The notes beneath the pieces are model-generated. The model saw only the letters and a program-made list of their open reading frames with translations. It had not been told where the DNA came from and did not search any database. Below are positions 8,758 to 17,673 of a stretch of DNA of 64,000 nt, one piece after another. The stretch's first letter is position 1; each line of letters begins with the position of its first letter. A program made the translations under genes and the position numbers. Origin of the DNA: Arcanobacterium_A bovis (GTDB lineage: Bacteria; Actinomycetota; Actinomycetes; Actinomycetales; Actinomycetaceae); assembly GCF_042655305.1 (NCBI RefSeq), contig NZ_JBHSLR010000006.1; one strand, written 5' to 3'.

Positions 8758-8952
8758 GTATGGGTGGCGGTATTGCAGAAGTGGCATCGCCGCATAAGCT
8801 GCCACATGCCGGAAGCTATGAAGTTTCACAAGTGGCACGGCTACATTAGTTCTCTCGTTGCGTTAGTCCATATCACCGACTAAGCGGGAAATTTCGAAGT
8901 TTTGCCAGTACGCTTGTGCTAGCGGCTTCGATGACGAAGAGAGGAGCGAATA

Positions 8953-9867
8953 ATGGCATATTCTTTGGGTATTCCCGCGATTCCGGGATGGTCGCACACC
9001 TACAGTGGCAAAGTGCGTGATCTTTACGTGCCAACTGGCTCTGACTCGGTATTTGGTATGGAAACAATCATGATGGTGTCGTCTGATCGAATAAGTGCTT
9101 TTGATTTCGTGATGCCATCGGTGATCCCCAATAAGGGAAAATTTCTTACCACTCTTTCGCAGTGGTGGTTTCACCAGCTTGCGAGTATTGTGCCGAATCA
9201 CCTCTTGGACTGCGAGATTCCAGCTACTGTAAAAGATCGTGCCATTGTTGCACAGCGCTTGAAGATGTTTCCGGTGGAATGCACGGTGCGAGGCTATTTA
9301 GCAGGTGCGGCTTACACAGAATATGATGAGACTGGCGCAGTAGCGGGCCAGAAACTTCCTGCTGGTCTTGCTGATTCAGAAGAATTGGCTGAGCCGATCT
9401 TCGTTCCCTCAATCAAAGCTGCTCGGGGCGAGCACGACGAGAATATTACGTACGACCAGTTTAAGGCGCTGGTTGGTGCCAGTAACGCCGAAATTATGCG
9501 CGAGTATTCTTTGACCGTCTACCAACACGCCCGCCAAATGTCGTTCGAACGTGGATTGATTCTCGCCGACACGAAGCTCGAATACGGAATTCCGTACGAT
9601 AATGGGGAAGACGACGTCGTGCTGGGAGACGAGCTACTCACGCCCGATTCGTCCCGTTTTTGGTATGTAGATCACTATGAGCCAGGCAAACCGCAACCTT
9701 CATTCGATAAGCAGCTCGTACGCGACTGGTTATCCTCGGAGGAAAGCGGATGGGCACCGTCGTCGCGAAAATCTCCACCTCAGCTGCCATCCGATATAGT
9801 GAAAAGGACACACGACGCATATCTAGCCGTCGTTTATACCTTGACCGGGCAAAATACCCCATTTTAG
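8953..9867 (+). CDS. purC: Phosphoribosylaminoimidazole-succinocarboxamide synthase
   Basis: SAICAR synthetase joins aspartate to CAIR with ATP in de novo purine synthesis; cytosolic. The 304 residues are the length of the longer actinobacterial/eukaryotic-type enzyme rather than the ~240-residue enterobacterial form. Visible motifs are YSGKVRDLY near residue 18, SSDRISAFD near 43, VECTVRGYLAG near 107, and LILADTKLEYG near 198. GAGGAG lies close upstream of the ATG. It stands alone here, separate from other pur genes, but purA is 5 kb away on the same strand. No terminator hairpin was seen directly after it. Confidence 0.96.
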   Translation: MAYSLGIPAIPGWSHTYSGKVRDLYVPTGSDSVFGMETIMMVSSDRISAFDFVMPSVIPNKGKFLTTLSQWWFHQLASIVPNHLLDCEIPATVKDRAIVAQRLKMFPVECTVRGYLAGAAYTEYDETGAVAGQKLPAGLADSEELAEPIFVPSIKAARGEHDENITYDQFKALVGASNAEIMREYSLTVYQHARQMSFERGLILADTKLEYGIPYDNGEDDVVLGDELLTPDSSRFWYVDHYEPGKPQPSFDKQLVRDWLSSEESGWAPSSRKSPPQLPSDIVKRTHDAYLAVVYTLTGQNTPF

Positions 9868-10007
9868 AGGAGAAATATCACGCACGTTTTTGTAAGATTC
9901 GTGCCATGATGTGCTGAATGAATGCTATCTTTATTATATAAATGTCGAGGATTATAATGGCTGGTAAGGCACTTAGATCCATTCGATTTCGTGTAATGAG
10001 GAAGTAA

Positions 10008-10784
10008 ATGACAACGATGGCTCAGGCGAACGGTATCAAGCAAGACGGTCGCGCTCTGCGTTGGGTTCGCCACCGCGAGGAACGCACCCGCAAGTTTGTG
10101 GAAATTACGTGCGATGTAGTGCGTAAATATGGTTATCAAGTGTCGATGGATCAAATCGCAGAGTATGCGAAAACATCCAAATCAATCCTCTATCGATATT
10201 TCCCCGACAAAATAAGCTTGCAGTACACGGTTGGTTCGTACATCGTCGGTGATCTCGTTGACCGAATTAAAACCGCCATGATGGAAGAAACATCGCCGGA
10301 ATGCATGATTAAGTCTGCGATTGATGTGTACCTCGATTTCATGCTCAAAGACCTTGACCTCTACATCTTCGTGCGTATCGGCGATCTTGAAGGTGAGCCA
10401 GGAACTTCGAAACTTTTGAATTTCGACGAAGTATTTTTGTCGACGGCGGTGGGTACAGCAGTTGATGATCAGCTTGATCACGCACACGGCTCGCGTCTCG
10501 ATGCGAATATCGGTGCAGGTTCTACGCATTACGCCGCTGGTACCGAGGGTGAGCGGCGGCAAAAGCTAGTTCGGAGCCACATTGGTTCGGTTGCGCTCGT
10601 GTCTGTTATCCGTTCAGTTGCTGAAACGTGGCTGTTCTCAAAGCGTATTCTCGATCGTCCAGAAGATTACCCTGATTTTGTGCTTGATGAGGCTGATCGT
10701 TTGGTTGCTGAGCTGAGCCAAGATGAGATCAAAGATTACATCTACGCTTGTGTTGAAGGTGGAGTTCTCGGCAACTTCCGGTAG
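10008..10784 (+). CDS. TetR-family transcriptional regulator
   Basis: Protein of 258 residues. An N-terminal helix-turn-helix of TetR type spans roughly residues 25-75, with YGYQVSMDQIAEYAKTSKSI and the typical end LYRYFPDKISL. The C-terminal ligand/dimer domain is not recognisable by eye. The ATG follows GAGGAAG. A TATAAT hexamer at 9953-9958 is a likely -10. The next gene downstream is the wall-anchored 5'-nucleotidase, but a hairpin separates them, so co-transcription is doubtful. The target genes and ligand are unknown. Confidence 0.85.
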   Translation: MTTMAQANGIKQDGRALRWVRHREERTRKFVEITCDVVRKYGYQVSMDQIAEYAKTSKSILYRYFPDKISLQYTVGSYIVGDLVDRIKTAMMEETSPECMIKSAIDVYLDFMLKDLDLYIFVRIGDLEGEPGTSKLLNFDEVFLSTAVGTAVDDQLDHAHGSRLDANIGAGSTHYAAGTEGERRQKLVRSHIGSVALVSVIRSVAETWLFSKRILDRPEDYPDFVLDEADRLVAELSQDEIKDYIYACVEGGVLGNFR

Positions 10785-10810
10785 CGATAACTTTTCGTCT
10801 TATTTTGTGT

Positions 10811-10849
10811 GGCTTCTGGAGCGCTGTGATTGCGGCGTTTCCAGAAGCC
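10811..10849 (+). terminator. Hairpin after the TetR gene
   Basis: A 10-bp stem GGCTTCTGGA/TCCAGAAGCC (10811-10820 with 10840-10849) lies about 26 bases past the stop codon. It has a 19-base loop and no U-tract. Confidence 0.5.
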
Positions 10850-10991
10850 GCGTCAGTTTGCGAATTGGTGGAGGTGAATCGGTTAAATCCCTGCTAATAG
10901 TGGGTAAAGATCTTCCATTTTGCCTCCAAACCTCTGGTTAATCGCGTAGCATGAATAATGCACATGTATACGTACTTAAAAAGGGGTAAGT

Positions 10992-13340
10992 ATGAATTCT
11001 CATTTGTTGCATTCCCGTACGACAAAAGCTGTAGGTGTTGTATCAGCACTTACGCTTGGGCTGGTCGGTTTGTCTTCTGGAGTGTCACAGGCGGCAACAG
11101 GCGATGTTGCGATAGATCTAGCTGCTATTTCGGATTTCCATGGTCAGATTGACACCGCCGCCGCGCTCGATTTTCAAATTGACGCGATGCGCACCGCCAA
11201 TCCCAATACGCGGTTCGTTTCTGCTGGTGATTCAGTAGGTGGCTCTGCTTATGTTTCGTCAATCGACAACGACACGCCAACCTTGGAGATCCTTAAAGCA
11301 ATGCAGCTTTCTGTGACCGCGGCTGGAAACCACGAATTTGATAAAGGCTACAAAGATCTCGTTGAGCGCATTAAGCCAGCGCTCAATATCCCAGTGCTCG
11401 CGGCGAACCTTGTGGGATCTGACGAGCTTAACAAGCTACCTTATTATATTGAGGAGATCGCAGGCGTCAAGGTCGCCTATATCGGTACGGTCACTGATGA
11501 GATGCCGACTCTCGTGTCTGCAGATGCAATTAAAGGTCTGAGCTTTACTGATCCTGTTGCCGCAACAAATAAAGTAGCGGAACAACTCAAAGACGGCAAT
11601 GATACGAATGGTGAGGCCGACGTCGTCGTCGCTCTCATTCACAAAGATATCGCGGCTGCAAACCAACTTGGATCCAAGGTTGATATTGCGTTTGCAGGAC
11701 ATTCGCACCTTTCCCAGACAGGTAAAACGGCGTCTGGCGCTCCTACCTGTCAAACGGTTAATGCGGGAAAGGATTTCGCAAAGGCGCATATCGTGGTGAG
11801 CGCCGACCACAAAACAGTGACTGCTTCGTGTAGTTTGGCGAAGATTGACCCCAAAGCTGGGGAGAGCGAAGATATCAAAAAATTGTACGAGACTGCCAAA
11901 GTTCAGGCAGACGCGCTCGGCAAAGAACCCGTTGGTACTTTGGCTAATGGTGCGTGGCGCGGAGCAACCAACCCAGATCCTTCCAAGCCAGGAGATACGG
12001 GGATTGGCGGCAACCGCGGCACTGAATCATCGGCAGGGAACCTGCTGGCAGAGGCTTTCTACCAGTACTCCAAGAATTTCGCTAAACCTGCACAGATTGG
12101 TTTGATGAATCCAGGTGGTGTGCGAGCTGATCTGACCGCTGGTGAGCTGACCAAGGGTGAATCGTACACAGTGCAGCCATTCGGCAATGTGTACGGGACG
12201 AAAGATTTGACTGGCGCTCAACTCTACAAGTTACTTGAACAACAATGGAAGACTGATCCGCACAAGCCTGATTCGAGCGTATCGCATCCGGTGTTACGCC
12301 TTGGTCTATCCAAGAATGTTAAATATGTGTATGATCCAGCAGCTCCATTTGGGAAGATGATCTCGGAAATCTACGTCGATGGTCAGCTTGTTCCGAATGA
12401 TTCGACGAAGATATACACAGTGGCATCGAACACATTCCTCCTCGCCGGTGGAGATGGCTTTACGGTACTCAAGGAAGGTACTGGCTTCGTTGATACTGGA
12501 ATGAAAGATAACGAAGCTTTCAATGCTTTCTTGGCTGATTACAATGCAAAAGTTGGCTCGTATGTGGTCGATTATTCGCAGCGTTCCTATGGCTTGACGC
12601 TTCCGGCTGATTTCGTTGCGGGCACAGCTGCGACTATTGAGATTTCTTCGATGTCGATGACTGCTGGAGAAGCTAAGGCAACACAAGCTGAGGTGTCGAT
12701 CGAGGGCGTAGGTTCGCAAACTGTAACGCTCGATAACACCATTACGCCGAAATTCGATGAGACGGGTCGCGGCAAGGCTGTGATCGCAATTCCCGCCAAT
12801 ATCCCTGCTGGAACCTATACTTTGAAGGTTCGGGCATTGCTGCCAAATGGCGCCGTTTCTGAGATAACGAAGCGAATTATGGTCAAGGCTGCTCTGCCAG
12901 CTTCCGGTCCGCGCTTTGCTGATGACGCCGCTGTGAGGGCTTTTATTGACGCGTCTGGCGTTTCGGTCGAAAACTTTGCTGCAGTACGTGGCCAGAAGAT
13001 CGACCTGGTGTTCCAAGGTTTGCCTGCTAATGCTAGCGCTAACGTGTATTTCTATTCGCTTGCCAAGCTCGTCGCAACGCAATCTGTGGGGGCCGACGGC
13101 GTTCTGAAAGTTTCGTACACGCTTCCGCAAGATATTGCACTAGGTACGCATTATGCAGTGGCGCAGACTGCCAATGGCAGCTTTGTCATATTGCGGATTG
13201 CAGCTGGTGAAGCACCAGGTGTTGGCAACGGGACATTGGCCGAAACGGGTGCGCAGAACAGTTCACTTACTGTTATCGCTGTGCTGTTGGTGCTTTCAGG
13301 ATTAGCTGTGGCTGGAATTGCTCGCAGAGCTCAGTCTTGA
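10992..13340 (+). CDS. Cell-wall-anchored 5'-nucleotidase/bifunctional UDP-sugar hydrolase family
   Basis: The 782-residue secreted protein probably releases phosphate and nucleosides from extracellular nucleotides. A signal peptide ends near VSQA-ATGDV. The metallophosphatase domain shows DFHGQID, SAGDSVGG, GNHEFDKGY and GHSHLSQT (metal ligands). The 5'-nucleotidase C-terminal domain shows NPGGVRADL and VQPFGN, followed by an Ig-like or stalk region. The C-terminus is a sortase signal: LAETG at 749-753, a hydrophobic span, then RRAQS. LAxTG is the preferred motif of class E sortases in high-GC Gram-positives; no sortase gene is in this window. The start follows AAGGGG. Confidence 0.92.
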   Translation: MNSHLLHSRTTKAVGVVSALTLGLVGLSSGVSQAATGDVAIDLAAISDFHGQIDTAAALDFQIDAMRTANPNTRFVSAGDSVGGSAYVSSIDNDTPTLEILKAMQLSVTAAGNHEFDKGYKDLVERIKPALNIPVLAANLVGSDELNKLPYYIEEIAGVKVAYIGTVTDEMPTLVSADAIKGLSFTDPVAATNKVAEQLKDGNDTNGEADVVVALIHKDIAAANQLGSKVDIAFAGHSHLSQTGKTASGAPTCQTVNAGKDFAKAHIVVSADHKTVTASCSLAKIDPKAGESEDIKKLYETAKVQADALGKEPVGTLANGAWRGATNPDPSKPGDTGIGGNRGTESSAGNLLAEAFYQYSKNFAKPAQIGLMNPGGVRADLTAGELTKGESYTVQPFGNVYGTKDLTGAQLYKLLEQQWKTDPHKPDSSVSHPVLRLGLSKNVKYVYDPAAPFGKMISEIYVDGQLVPNDSTKIYTVASNTFLLAGGDGFTVLKEGTGFVDTGMKDNEAFNAFLADYNAKVGSYVVDYSQRSYGLTLPADFVAGTAATIEISSMSMTAGEAKATQAEVSIEGVGSQTVTLDNTITPKFDETGRGKAVIAIPANIPAGTYTLKVRALLPNGAVSEITKRIMVKAALPASGPRFADDAAVRAFIDASGVSVENFAAVRGQKIDLVFQGLPANASANVYFYSLAKLVATQSVGADGVLKVSYTLPQDIALGTHYAVAQTANGSFVILRIAAGEAPGVGNGTLAETGAQNSSLTVIAVLLVLSGLAVAGIARRAQS

Positions 13341-13390
13341 GAGATAACTTAGCTGTTTTTGTGCACGTAATAGTGTATGAGCGAGCTTGA

Positions 13391-13445
13391 CGGGGCGTTT
13401 GCGCCAGTGCCTTACGGCATTGTGGCGCAAACGCCCCGCTTTTTA
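13391..13445 (+). terminator. Rho-independent terminator after the nucleotidase
   Basis: A perfect 16-bp stem CGGGGCGTTTGCGCCA (13391-13406 with 13423-13438) has a further paired inner part around TTAC. CTTTTT follows, so this is a classical intrinsic terminator. Confidence 0.88.
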
Positions 13446-13666
13446 CATATTTGGTGAGAACTTTTCATTTGATTTGCGTGCGCATTTACCTGATTGATGG
13501 GGCTTTACGTGAATACGAAAGGAAAGGTTCTCGAAGGATACAAAGTTTCGAAGATTAGTATCACGATATGCGCGTTCGTATTGGCTTTTAGCTGACGGTA
13601 GTACACAGAGTACTGTTTGATAGTGGCACATCGGATGGACGCTACGTAGCGCAAAGGGGATCAACT

Positions 13667-14032
13667 GTGAAGCGAAGAATGGATATTGCATGCGGACAGG
13701 CCGCTTTGCGCACTTATGTGGAGGCTTATGGGTCTGGCGAGGCAGTTGATCTCAGCTGTGTTCGCGACGCAGTTCGATACACCTTAGAGGAGTTCGCCGA
13801 GCGTTTCCCAGGTAAGAGTGTGGAGATCCGAGTACCGTGGATCGGTGCAGTACAAGCAATCCCTGGCCCAGCGCATAAGCGCGGAACCCCTCCAAACGTG
13901 GTAGAAATGGACGGCGTAACCTGGCTGAATCTTGTTCTCACTGGCGAAACTGGCGGTGGGCGTGTGCAATATTCAGGAATTCGAGCAGATTTGAGCGAGT
14001 ATTTTCCGTTATCTCATGTGCTTGGAATCTAA
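13667..14032 (+). CDS. Sterol-carrier-like family protein (bacterial SCP orthologue)
   Basis: A small cytosolic protein of 121 residues. The segment EIRVPWIGAVQAIPGPAHKR and then GTPPNVVEMD is the hallmark of a conserved actinobacterial family annotated as sterol carrier (SCP2-like). Its ligand and role are not known. The GTG at 13667 is chosen because AAAGGGGA lies 6 bases upstream; the next ATG (13679) would be too close to that site. It ends 18 bp before the RNB exonuclease gene and is probably co-transcribed with it. Confidence 0.7.
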   Translation: MKRRMDIACGQAALRTYVEAYGSGEAVDLSCVRDAVRYTLEEFAERFPGKSVEIRVPWIGAVQAIPGPAHKRGTPPNVVEMDGVTWLNLVLTGETGGGRVQYSGIRADLSEYFPLSHVLGI

Positions 14033-14050
14033 AACCGATAGGGTATATAC

Positions 14051-15547
14051 GTGCCCAAGATTGCATTACAAGCTAATGAAGCTGCAAAAGCCGCGGTAGC
14101 GGACGCTATTTCTCAGTTGAAAATTGAGGCGGGAGTTACGGAGAATTTTTCGCCACAAGCCTTGGCGCAAGCCGAACGTAGCTGCGATATTGACATTAGT
14201 GATTTGCCTGATAAGCGTGATATTCCCCTGGTCACCATCGATCCGGAAGGTTCACGCGATCTAGATCAGGCAGTTTACTTGGAGGAAAACGACCGCGGTT
14301 TCGTTGTTTATTATGCGATCGCAGCGTTGAATCTCTTTGTTGAACCTGAGAGTGTTTTGGATCTTGAACTGCGCGAACGGGGGCAAACGGTATATCTTCC
14401 TGATGCGTCGATCCCATTGCACCCGCGCGTCGTCTCAGAGGGAGCGGCGTCGCTCCTTCCGAATGTGGATAGACCTGCATATGTGTGGACCCATAAGCTC
14501 AACAGGGAAGGAGAATTAGAACGCACAGACGTCGTGTTGGCGCAGGTGCGCTCGCGGGCACAGCTTTCCTACGTGCAAGTGCAGGAATGTGTCGACGGCG
14601 GTGTGGGGCTTCCGAACGAGGTCCCGTCGAGCTTGGCGCCGTTATTGAAAACGATTGGCGAGCTGCGGATCGCCGCGGAGGTTGCACGCGGAGGTATTTC
14701 GCTGGATTTGCCCGAACAGCGGATTGAGAGCACAGATCGTGGGTTCAAACTGGTCTTTCGTGAATTGACGCAAGTGGAGAACTGGAACGCTCAGATCTCG
14801 CTTCTCACTGGTATGGCTGCGGCGAAACTGATGGTAGATGCCAATGTGGGAGTGCTGCGCACTCTGCCGGCTGCGCAAGATGAAGATATGGCGCGACTGC
14901 GCCGCGTGGCAGATGCTCTCGGCTTGAACTGGAAGCGAGAACAGACTTATCCGGAATTTCTGCGCACGCTAGATTCGACGTCCGGCACAGCACTGGTTTT
15001 CTTGAATCAGGCTGCGGGCTTATTTCGCGGTGCTGGCTACCTTTCTTTGCCAGAGGTAGACGGAACGACAGTTGATGCGCAAAAACGCCTACATGGCGCA
15101 ATTGCGGCCGAATATGCCCATGTCACTGCACCCCTGCGGCGTCTTGTTGATCGTTATGGTCTTGAAGTGTGCCGATGCATTTGCGCACATGAGCCAATTC
15201 CCGAATGGGTGCTACATATTCTGCCGCAGTTGCCAAAGATTATGAATGAATCAAATCGGAAAGTAAATGCTTTAGAGAAACGGGCGCTTGGTGCCGTGGA
15301 AGCACTTATTTTGCAAGGACGTGAAGGCGAAAAATTTGCGGCCACGGTGATCGAGCTACGTGAACAACGAGAGGATGAACCGGGGATTGTGCGCGGCAAA
15401 ATCATGCTTGACGATCCTGCCTTGGAGGCGTCGGTTAGTGGAGCTTCCCTACCTTTAGGGGAGCGTATCGAGGTTGAGCTGGAACGGGTTGATATCACCA
15501 AGGGTAAGAGCTATTTTCGCTACCAATCCTCGGCTGAAAAAGAATAA
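14051..15547 (+). CDS. RNB-domain exoribonuclease
   Basis: Predicted 3'-5' exoribonuclease of the RNase II/R superfamily, 498 residues. The RNB core starts at TIDPEGSRDLDQA (residues 62-74) and ends with HVTAPLRRLVDRYGLE. N-terminal cold-shock domains and a clear C-terminal S1 domain are missing or reduced, so it is much shorter than RNase R, as usual for the actinobacterial subfamily. Asp64, Asp70 and Asp72 match three of the four magnesium ligands; the fourth position is Gln73. The start is GTG. It follows the SCP-like gene by 18 bp and ends at a 20-bp hairpin. Confidence 0.88.
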   Translation: MPKIALQANEAAKAAVADAISQLKIEAGVTENFSPQALAQAERSCDIDISDLPDKRDIPLVTIDPEGSRDLDQAVYLEENDRGFVVYYAIAALNLFVEPESVLDLELRERGQTVYLPDASIPLHPRVVSEGAASLLPNVDRPAYVWTHKLNREGELERTDVVLAQVRSRAQLSYVQVQECVDGGVGLPNEVPSSLAPLLKTIGELRIAAEVARGGISLDLPEQRIESTDRGFKLVFRELTQVENWNAQISLLTGMAAAKLMVDANVGVLRTLPAAQDEDMARLRRVADALGLNWKREQTYPEFLRTLDSTSGTALVFLNQAAGLFRGAGYLSLPEVDGTTVDAQKRLHGAIAAEYAHVTAPLRRLVDRYGLEVCRCICAHEPIPEWVLHILPQLPKIMNESNRKVNALEKRALGAVEALILQGREGEKFAATVIELREQREDEPGIVRGKIMLDDPALEASVSGASLPLGERIEVELERVDITKGKSYFRYQSSAEKE

Positions 15548-15565
15548 GCAGCTAGATATGGGTGC

Positions 15566-15610
15566 AGATGTGGGTTGTGGTCACCATTTTGGTGACCACA
15601 ACCCACATCT
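15566..15610. terminator. 20-bp perfect hairpin between rnb and DUF3073
   Basis: A perfect 20-bp stem (15566-15585 with 15591-15610) with the loop ATTTT lies between convergent genes. It is probably a bidirectional terminator. Confidence 0.82.
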
Positions 15611-15644
15611 AGATTCGAATATCGCTATGCAGTTTTGCTGCTAA

Positions 15645-15881
15645 TTAGCGCGCCCCTGACTCCCAATCTTCAGATTCGTCGTCTTCAGGAATATCGTACT
15701 TAGCGGCATACTCTGCATATGCATCGTAGTCGTCCTCGAAATCGTCGTCGTATTCAGCCTTTGGCTCGCTGCCGAAGGCTGTTAGCTCGCGTTCGAGAGC
15801 AGCGTAATCCGTTTCGGGACTGAAATACTTCAGGTTACGTGCGACTTTTCGCTGTTTGGCTCTTTGACGGCCGCGCCCCAT
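15645..15881 (-). CDS. DUF3073 family protein
   Basis: Small protein of 78 residues. It begins MGRGRQRAKQRKVARNLKYF, the basic N-terminal signature of DUF3073, and continues into a very acidic C-terminal half rich in Asp, Glu and Tyr. The ATG at 15881 is chosen because GAGGGGG lies 7 bases upstream. DUF3073 proteins are widespread in Actinobacteria and often lie near bldC-type genes, as here where the bldC-like gene is divergent. No biochemical function is known. The charge split suggests a nucleic-acid or protein partner, which is inference. Confidence 0.85.
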   Translation of the reverse strand: MGRGRQRAKQRKVARNLKYFSPETDYAALERELTAFGSEPKAEYDDDFEDDYDAYAEYAAKYDIPEDDESEDWESGAR

Positions 15882-16229
15882 AGGGTCGACCCCCCTCAAT
15901 CATCGAATGAGGATGCATGAACTCACGCATCCAACTGCTTGCAATTTATTCTACGTGAACATACGATACCCTGAAACGGCGCGGAACTCCATGTGATCCG
16001 TAAAATTATGATGTTGTGTTTCCAATACGGTCGATTTGTGAAATTCTGCATATATAAATTACGATTATTTTGGTATAAAGATTCGCTCGAGTTTAGGGCG
16101 CTTTGTATGTGAATGTCTACGATGTGAATTATTGTGAGGTATTCGTAGCTGAAACATGCAAAACTTGTGTTGTAGACGTTTTCTTTTGGCTTTCTGAGCG
16201 GAAAGATAAGCGTTGAAATAGGAGGAAAA
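15882..16229. other. Divergent intergenic region DUF3073/bldC-like
   Basis: This 348-bp AT-rich region should carry promoters for both flanking genes. A TATAAA at 16074-16079 is a candidate -10 for the bldC-like gene, but no matching -35 is evident. No RNA gene or repeat was recognised. Confidence 0.4.
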
Positions 16230-16427
16230 ATGACCGAGGAAAAAATTACAGGTGAGCTCATGACACCAGCCGAAGTTGCTGCTTTGTTTAGAGTTGACCC
16301 GAAAACCGTTGCGCGGTGGGCGAATTCGAAGAAGATCCCGTCTATTCGTACCCTAGGTGGACATAGGCGTTTCCGTCGTGAAGACATTGAAGCAATCCTC
16401 AACGGTAACACAGAGAATATCAACTAA
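16230..16427 (+). CDS. BldC-like MerR-type DNA-binding protein
   Basis: The 65-residue protein consists of one MerR-like winged helix-turn-helix: LMTPAEVAALFRVDPKTVAR followed by the wing motif TLGGHRRF. This matches BldC, the single-domain developmental regulator of Streptomyces that is conserved in non-sporulating actinobacteria. Length and motif order are normal for the family. AGGAGG lies just upstream of the ATG. It probably binds direct repeats cooperatively, as shown for BldC; its targets here are unknown. A long hairpin follows. Confidence 0.88.
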   Translation: MTEEKITGELMTPAEVAALFRVDPKTVARWANSKKIPSIRTLGGHRRFRREDIEAILNGNTENIN

Positions 16428-16548
16428 ATCAATATATGAATCTTGCCTGGTCGCGTGCCGCATAAAACCCATCAGTTTTGCGGTAACGTGCTGAGGGCTA
16501 GGCTTTGTGTGCTCACTGTGCGAACAGCAGGTTATTCTGAATATCAAA

Positions 16549-16595
16549 TTGTGGTGTGGGGCGATACCCGAATCGGGTATCGCCCCACACCACAA
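16549..16595. terminator. 22-bp perfect hairpin after the bldC-like gene
   Basis: A perfect 22-bp stem (16549-16570 with 16574-16595) with an AAT loop lies between the bldC-like gene and the convergent DUF3618 gene. It shares a GTGGTGTGG segment with the hairpin at 5254. Confidence 0.82.
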
Positions 16596-16645
16596 CCAAA
16601 GTTCGTTCGTATTAGTGCTCTGTATCGAGAAAAACTAACACATTG

Positions 16646-17020
16646 TTAGCGGCGAATAAGTTTCGTAATCACCAAACCGAGTACCGCTGCAACAATTCCA
16701 CCAAAAATCTTCAGGGCTTTCGGATCGCCGTTTGCAACAGCGTCCATAAAGTTCCGAGCGTTTGTCGACGCTTTGGCGAATGTGTCCTGAGCCTTAGCTT
16801 TGGCTTCTTCTTGGAGGTTCTTAGGGTCAAGTCGCGCTGCAAGTTCATCTACCGTTGCGGTTAGCTCGAGACGAATTCGCTGTAAATCCGATTCGATCTG
16901 CTCAGCTGTGCGCGTGTCTTCGCCTTCTGGAGCATCGTAATCGACGGCCTTTTTCACGCTTGCTGCAAGTCGTGCTTCAGCTACCACGTGTGGATTGATT
17001 CGGTTCGTATCCTGAGTCAC
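16646..17020 (-). CDS. DUF3618 family membrane-anchored protein
   Basis: The 124-residue protein has the DUF3618 core IRLELTATVDELAARLDPKN near residue 47, a helical amphipathic region and one C-terminal membrane span (FGGIVAAVLGLVITKLI) ending in RR. Function unknown. Its GTG start overlaps the stop of the upstream holin-like gene by four bases (GTGA), which implies translational coupling. DUF3618 and holin-superfamily (DUF1469) proteins are commonly paired in Actinobacteria and are thought to act at the envelope; that role is inference. Confidence 0.8.
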   Translation of the reverse strand: MTQDTNRINPHVVAEARLAASVKKAVDYDAPEGEDTRTAEQIESDLQRIRLELTATVDELAARLDPKNLQEEAKAKAQDTFAKASTNARNFMDAVANGDPKALKIFGGIVAAVLGLVITKLIRR

Positions 17021-17472
17021 TTGTTAAGTCCCTTCTTGATAGCTTCAACATCTTTATTGATGCCAGCTTTGGGGTCGATAGTGTCTTTTTGGGCAGATTT
17101 GATCTTGGACATCGCCACCAAAGCGAGAATCAAGATAATAACGAGTAGTCCGCCAGCTACCACAAGGAAAGCGAGCCAAGTGCTCATTACAGTTGCAAGA
17201 CCGTAGCCAGCTGCTAGTAGCAAAATTCCGAGCATGTAGAGTGCGAGGATTCCGGCAACCGCGAAAAGGGCGCCAGCAGTACCCAACTTTGCTACTTTGC
17301 TCTTTGCCTGTGCTACGGCGAACTTGATCTCATCTCGGATCAATGCGGAGAACTGTGCCGTAATCTTGGCAACAAGTTCGCCGATTGTCGGTGAACCGCT
17401 CTTGAGCGGTGAACGAGACGTTGAACCGGTTTCCACCTTGTGTTCGTCTTGCAAATTGTTAGTAGTGCTCAC
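17017..17472 (-). CDS. Phage-holin-superfamily (DUF1469-like) membrane protein
   Basis: The 151-residue protein has the family pattern: an amphipathic region SPTIGELVAKITAQFSALIR then DEIKFAVAQAKSK, followed by two membrane spans (about residues 65-90 and 95-120) and a charged tail. The name reflects a Pfam holin clan; there is no prophage here, and these genes are housekeeping in Actinobacteria. The GTG at 17472 is chosen because AAGGGA precedes it; a GTG 15 bases earlier has no site. It overlaps the DUF3618 gene by four bases and leads that pair. Confidence 0.78.
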   Translation of the reverse strand: MSTTNNLQDEHKVETGSTSRSPLKSGSPTIGELVAKITAQFSALIRDEIKFAVAQAKSKVAKLGTAGALFAVAGILALYMLGILLLAAGYGLATVMSTWLAFLVVAGGLLVIILILALVAMSKIKSAQKDTIDPKAGINKDVEAIKKGLNK

Positions 17473-17661
17473 AATAAGTCCCTTCACGGCCGATTATTCA
17501 GCCTGCATTCACTCGCAGCAGCGTGCTAGTGAAAAGCAAAACTGCTACTAGCGTAGTTGTATTAAGTCTACGCAATTATTTAATCGATGTCTGGCTATCC
17601 TTGTTATTCAGCTATTGGAAAATCTTGACTTAAACACTAGGCCATTAGTCATGCGAGTGTC

Positions 17662-17667
17662 TACAAT
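17662..17667 (+). promoter_or_regulatory. -10 element for a leaderless tpx transcript
   Basis: TACAAT is followed by 6 bases and then the tpx ATG. No Shine-Dalgarno is present. This spacing puts the transcription start at the initiator codon. Confidence 0.55.
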
Positions 17668-17673
17668 CACAAT

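Noticed and set aside
17017..17472. Holin-like gene as a sign of prophage
   Set aside because: It belongs to the DUF1469-type branch common on actinobacterial chromosomes, is coupled to a DUF3618 gene, and has no phage genes nearby.
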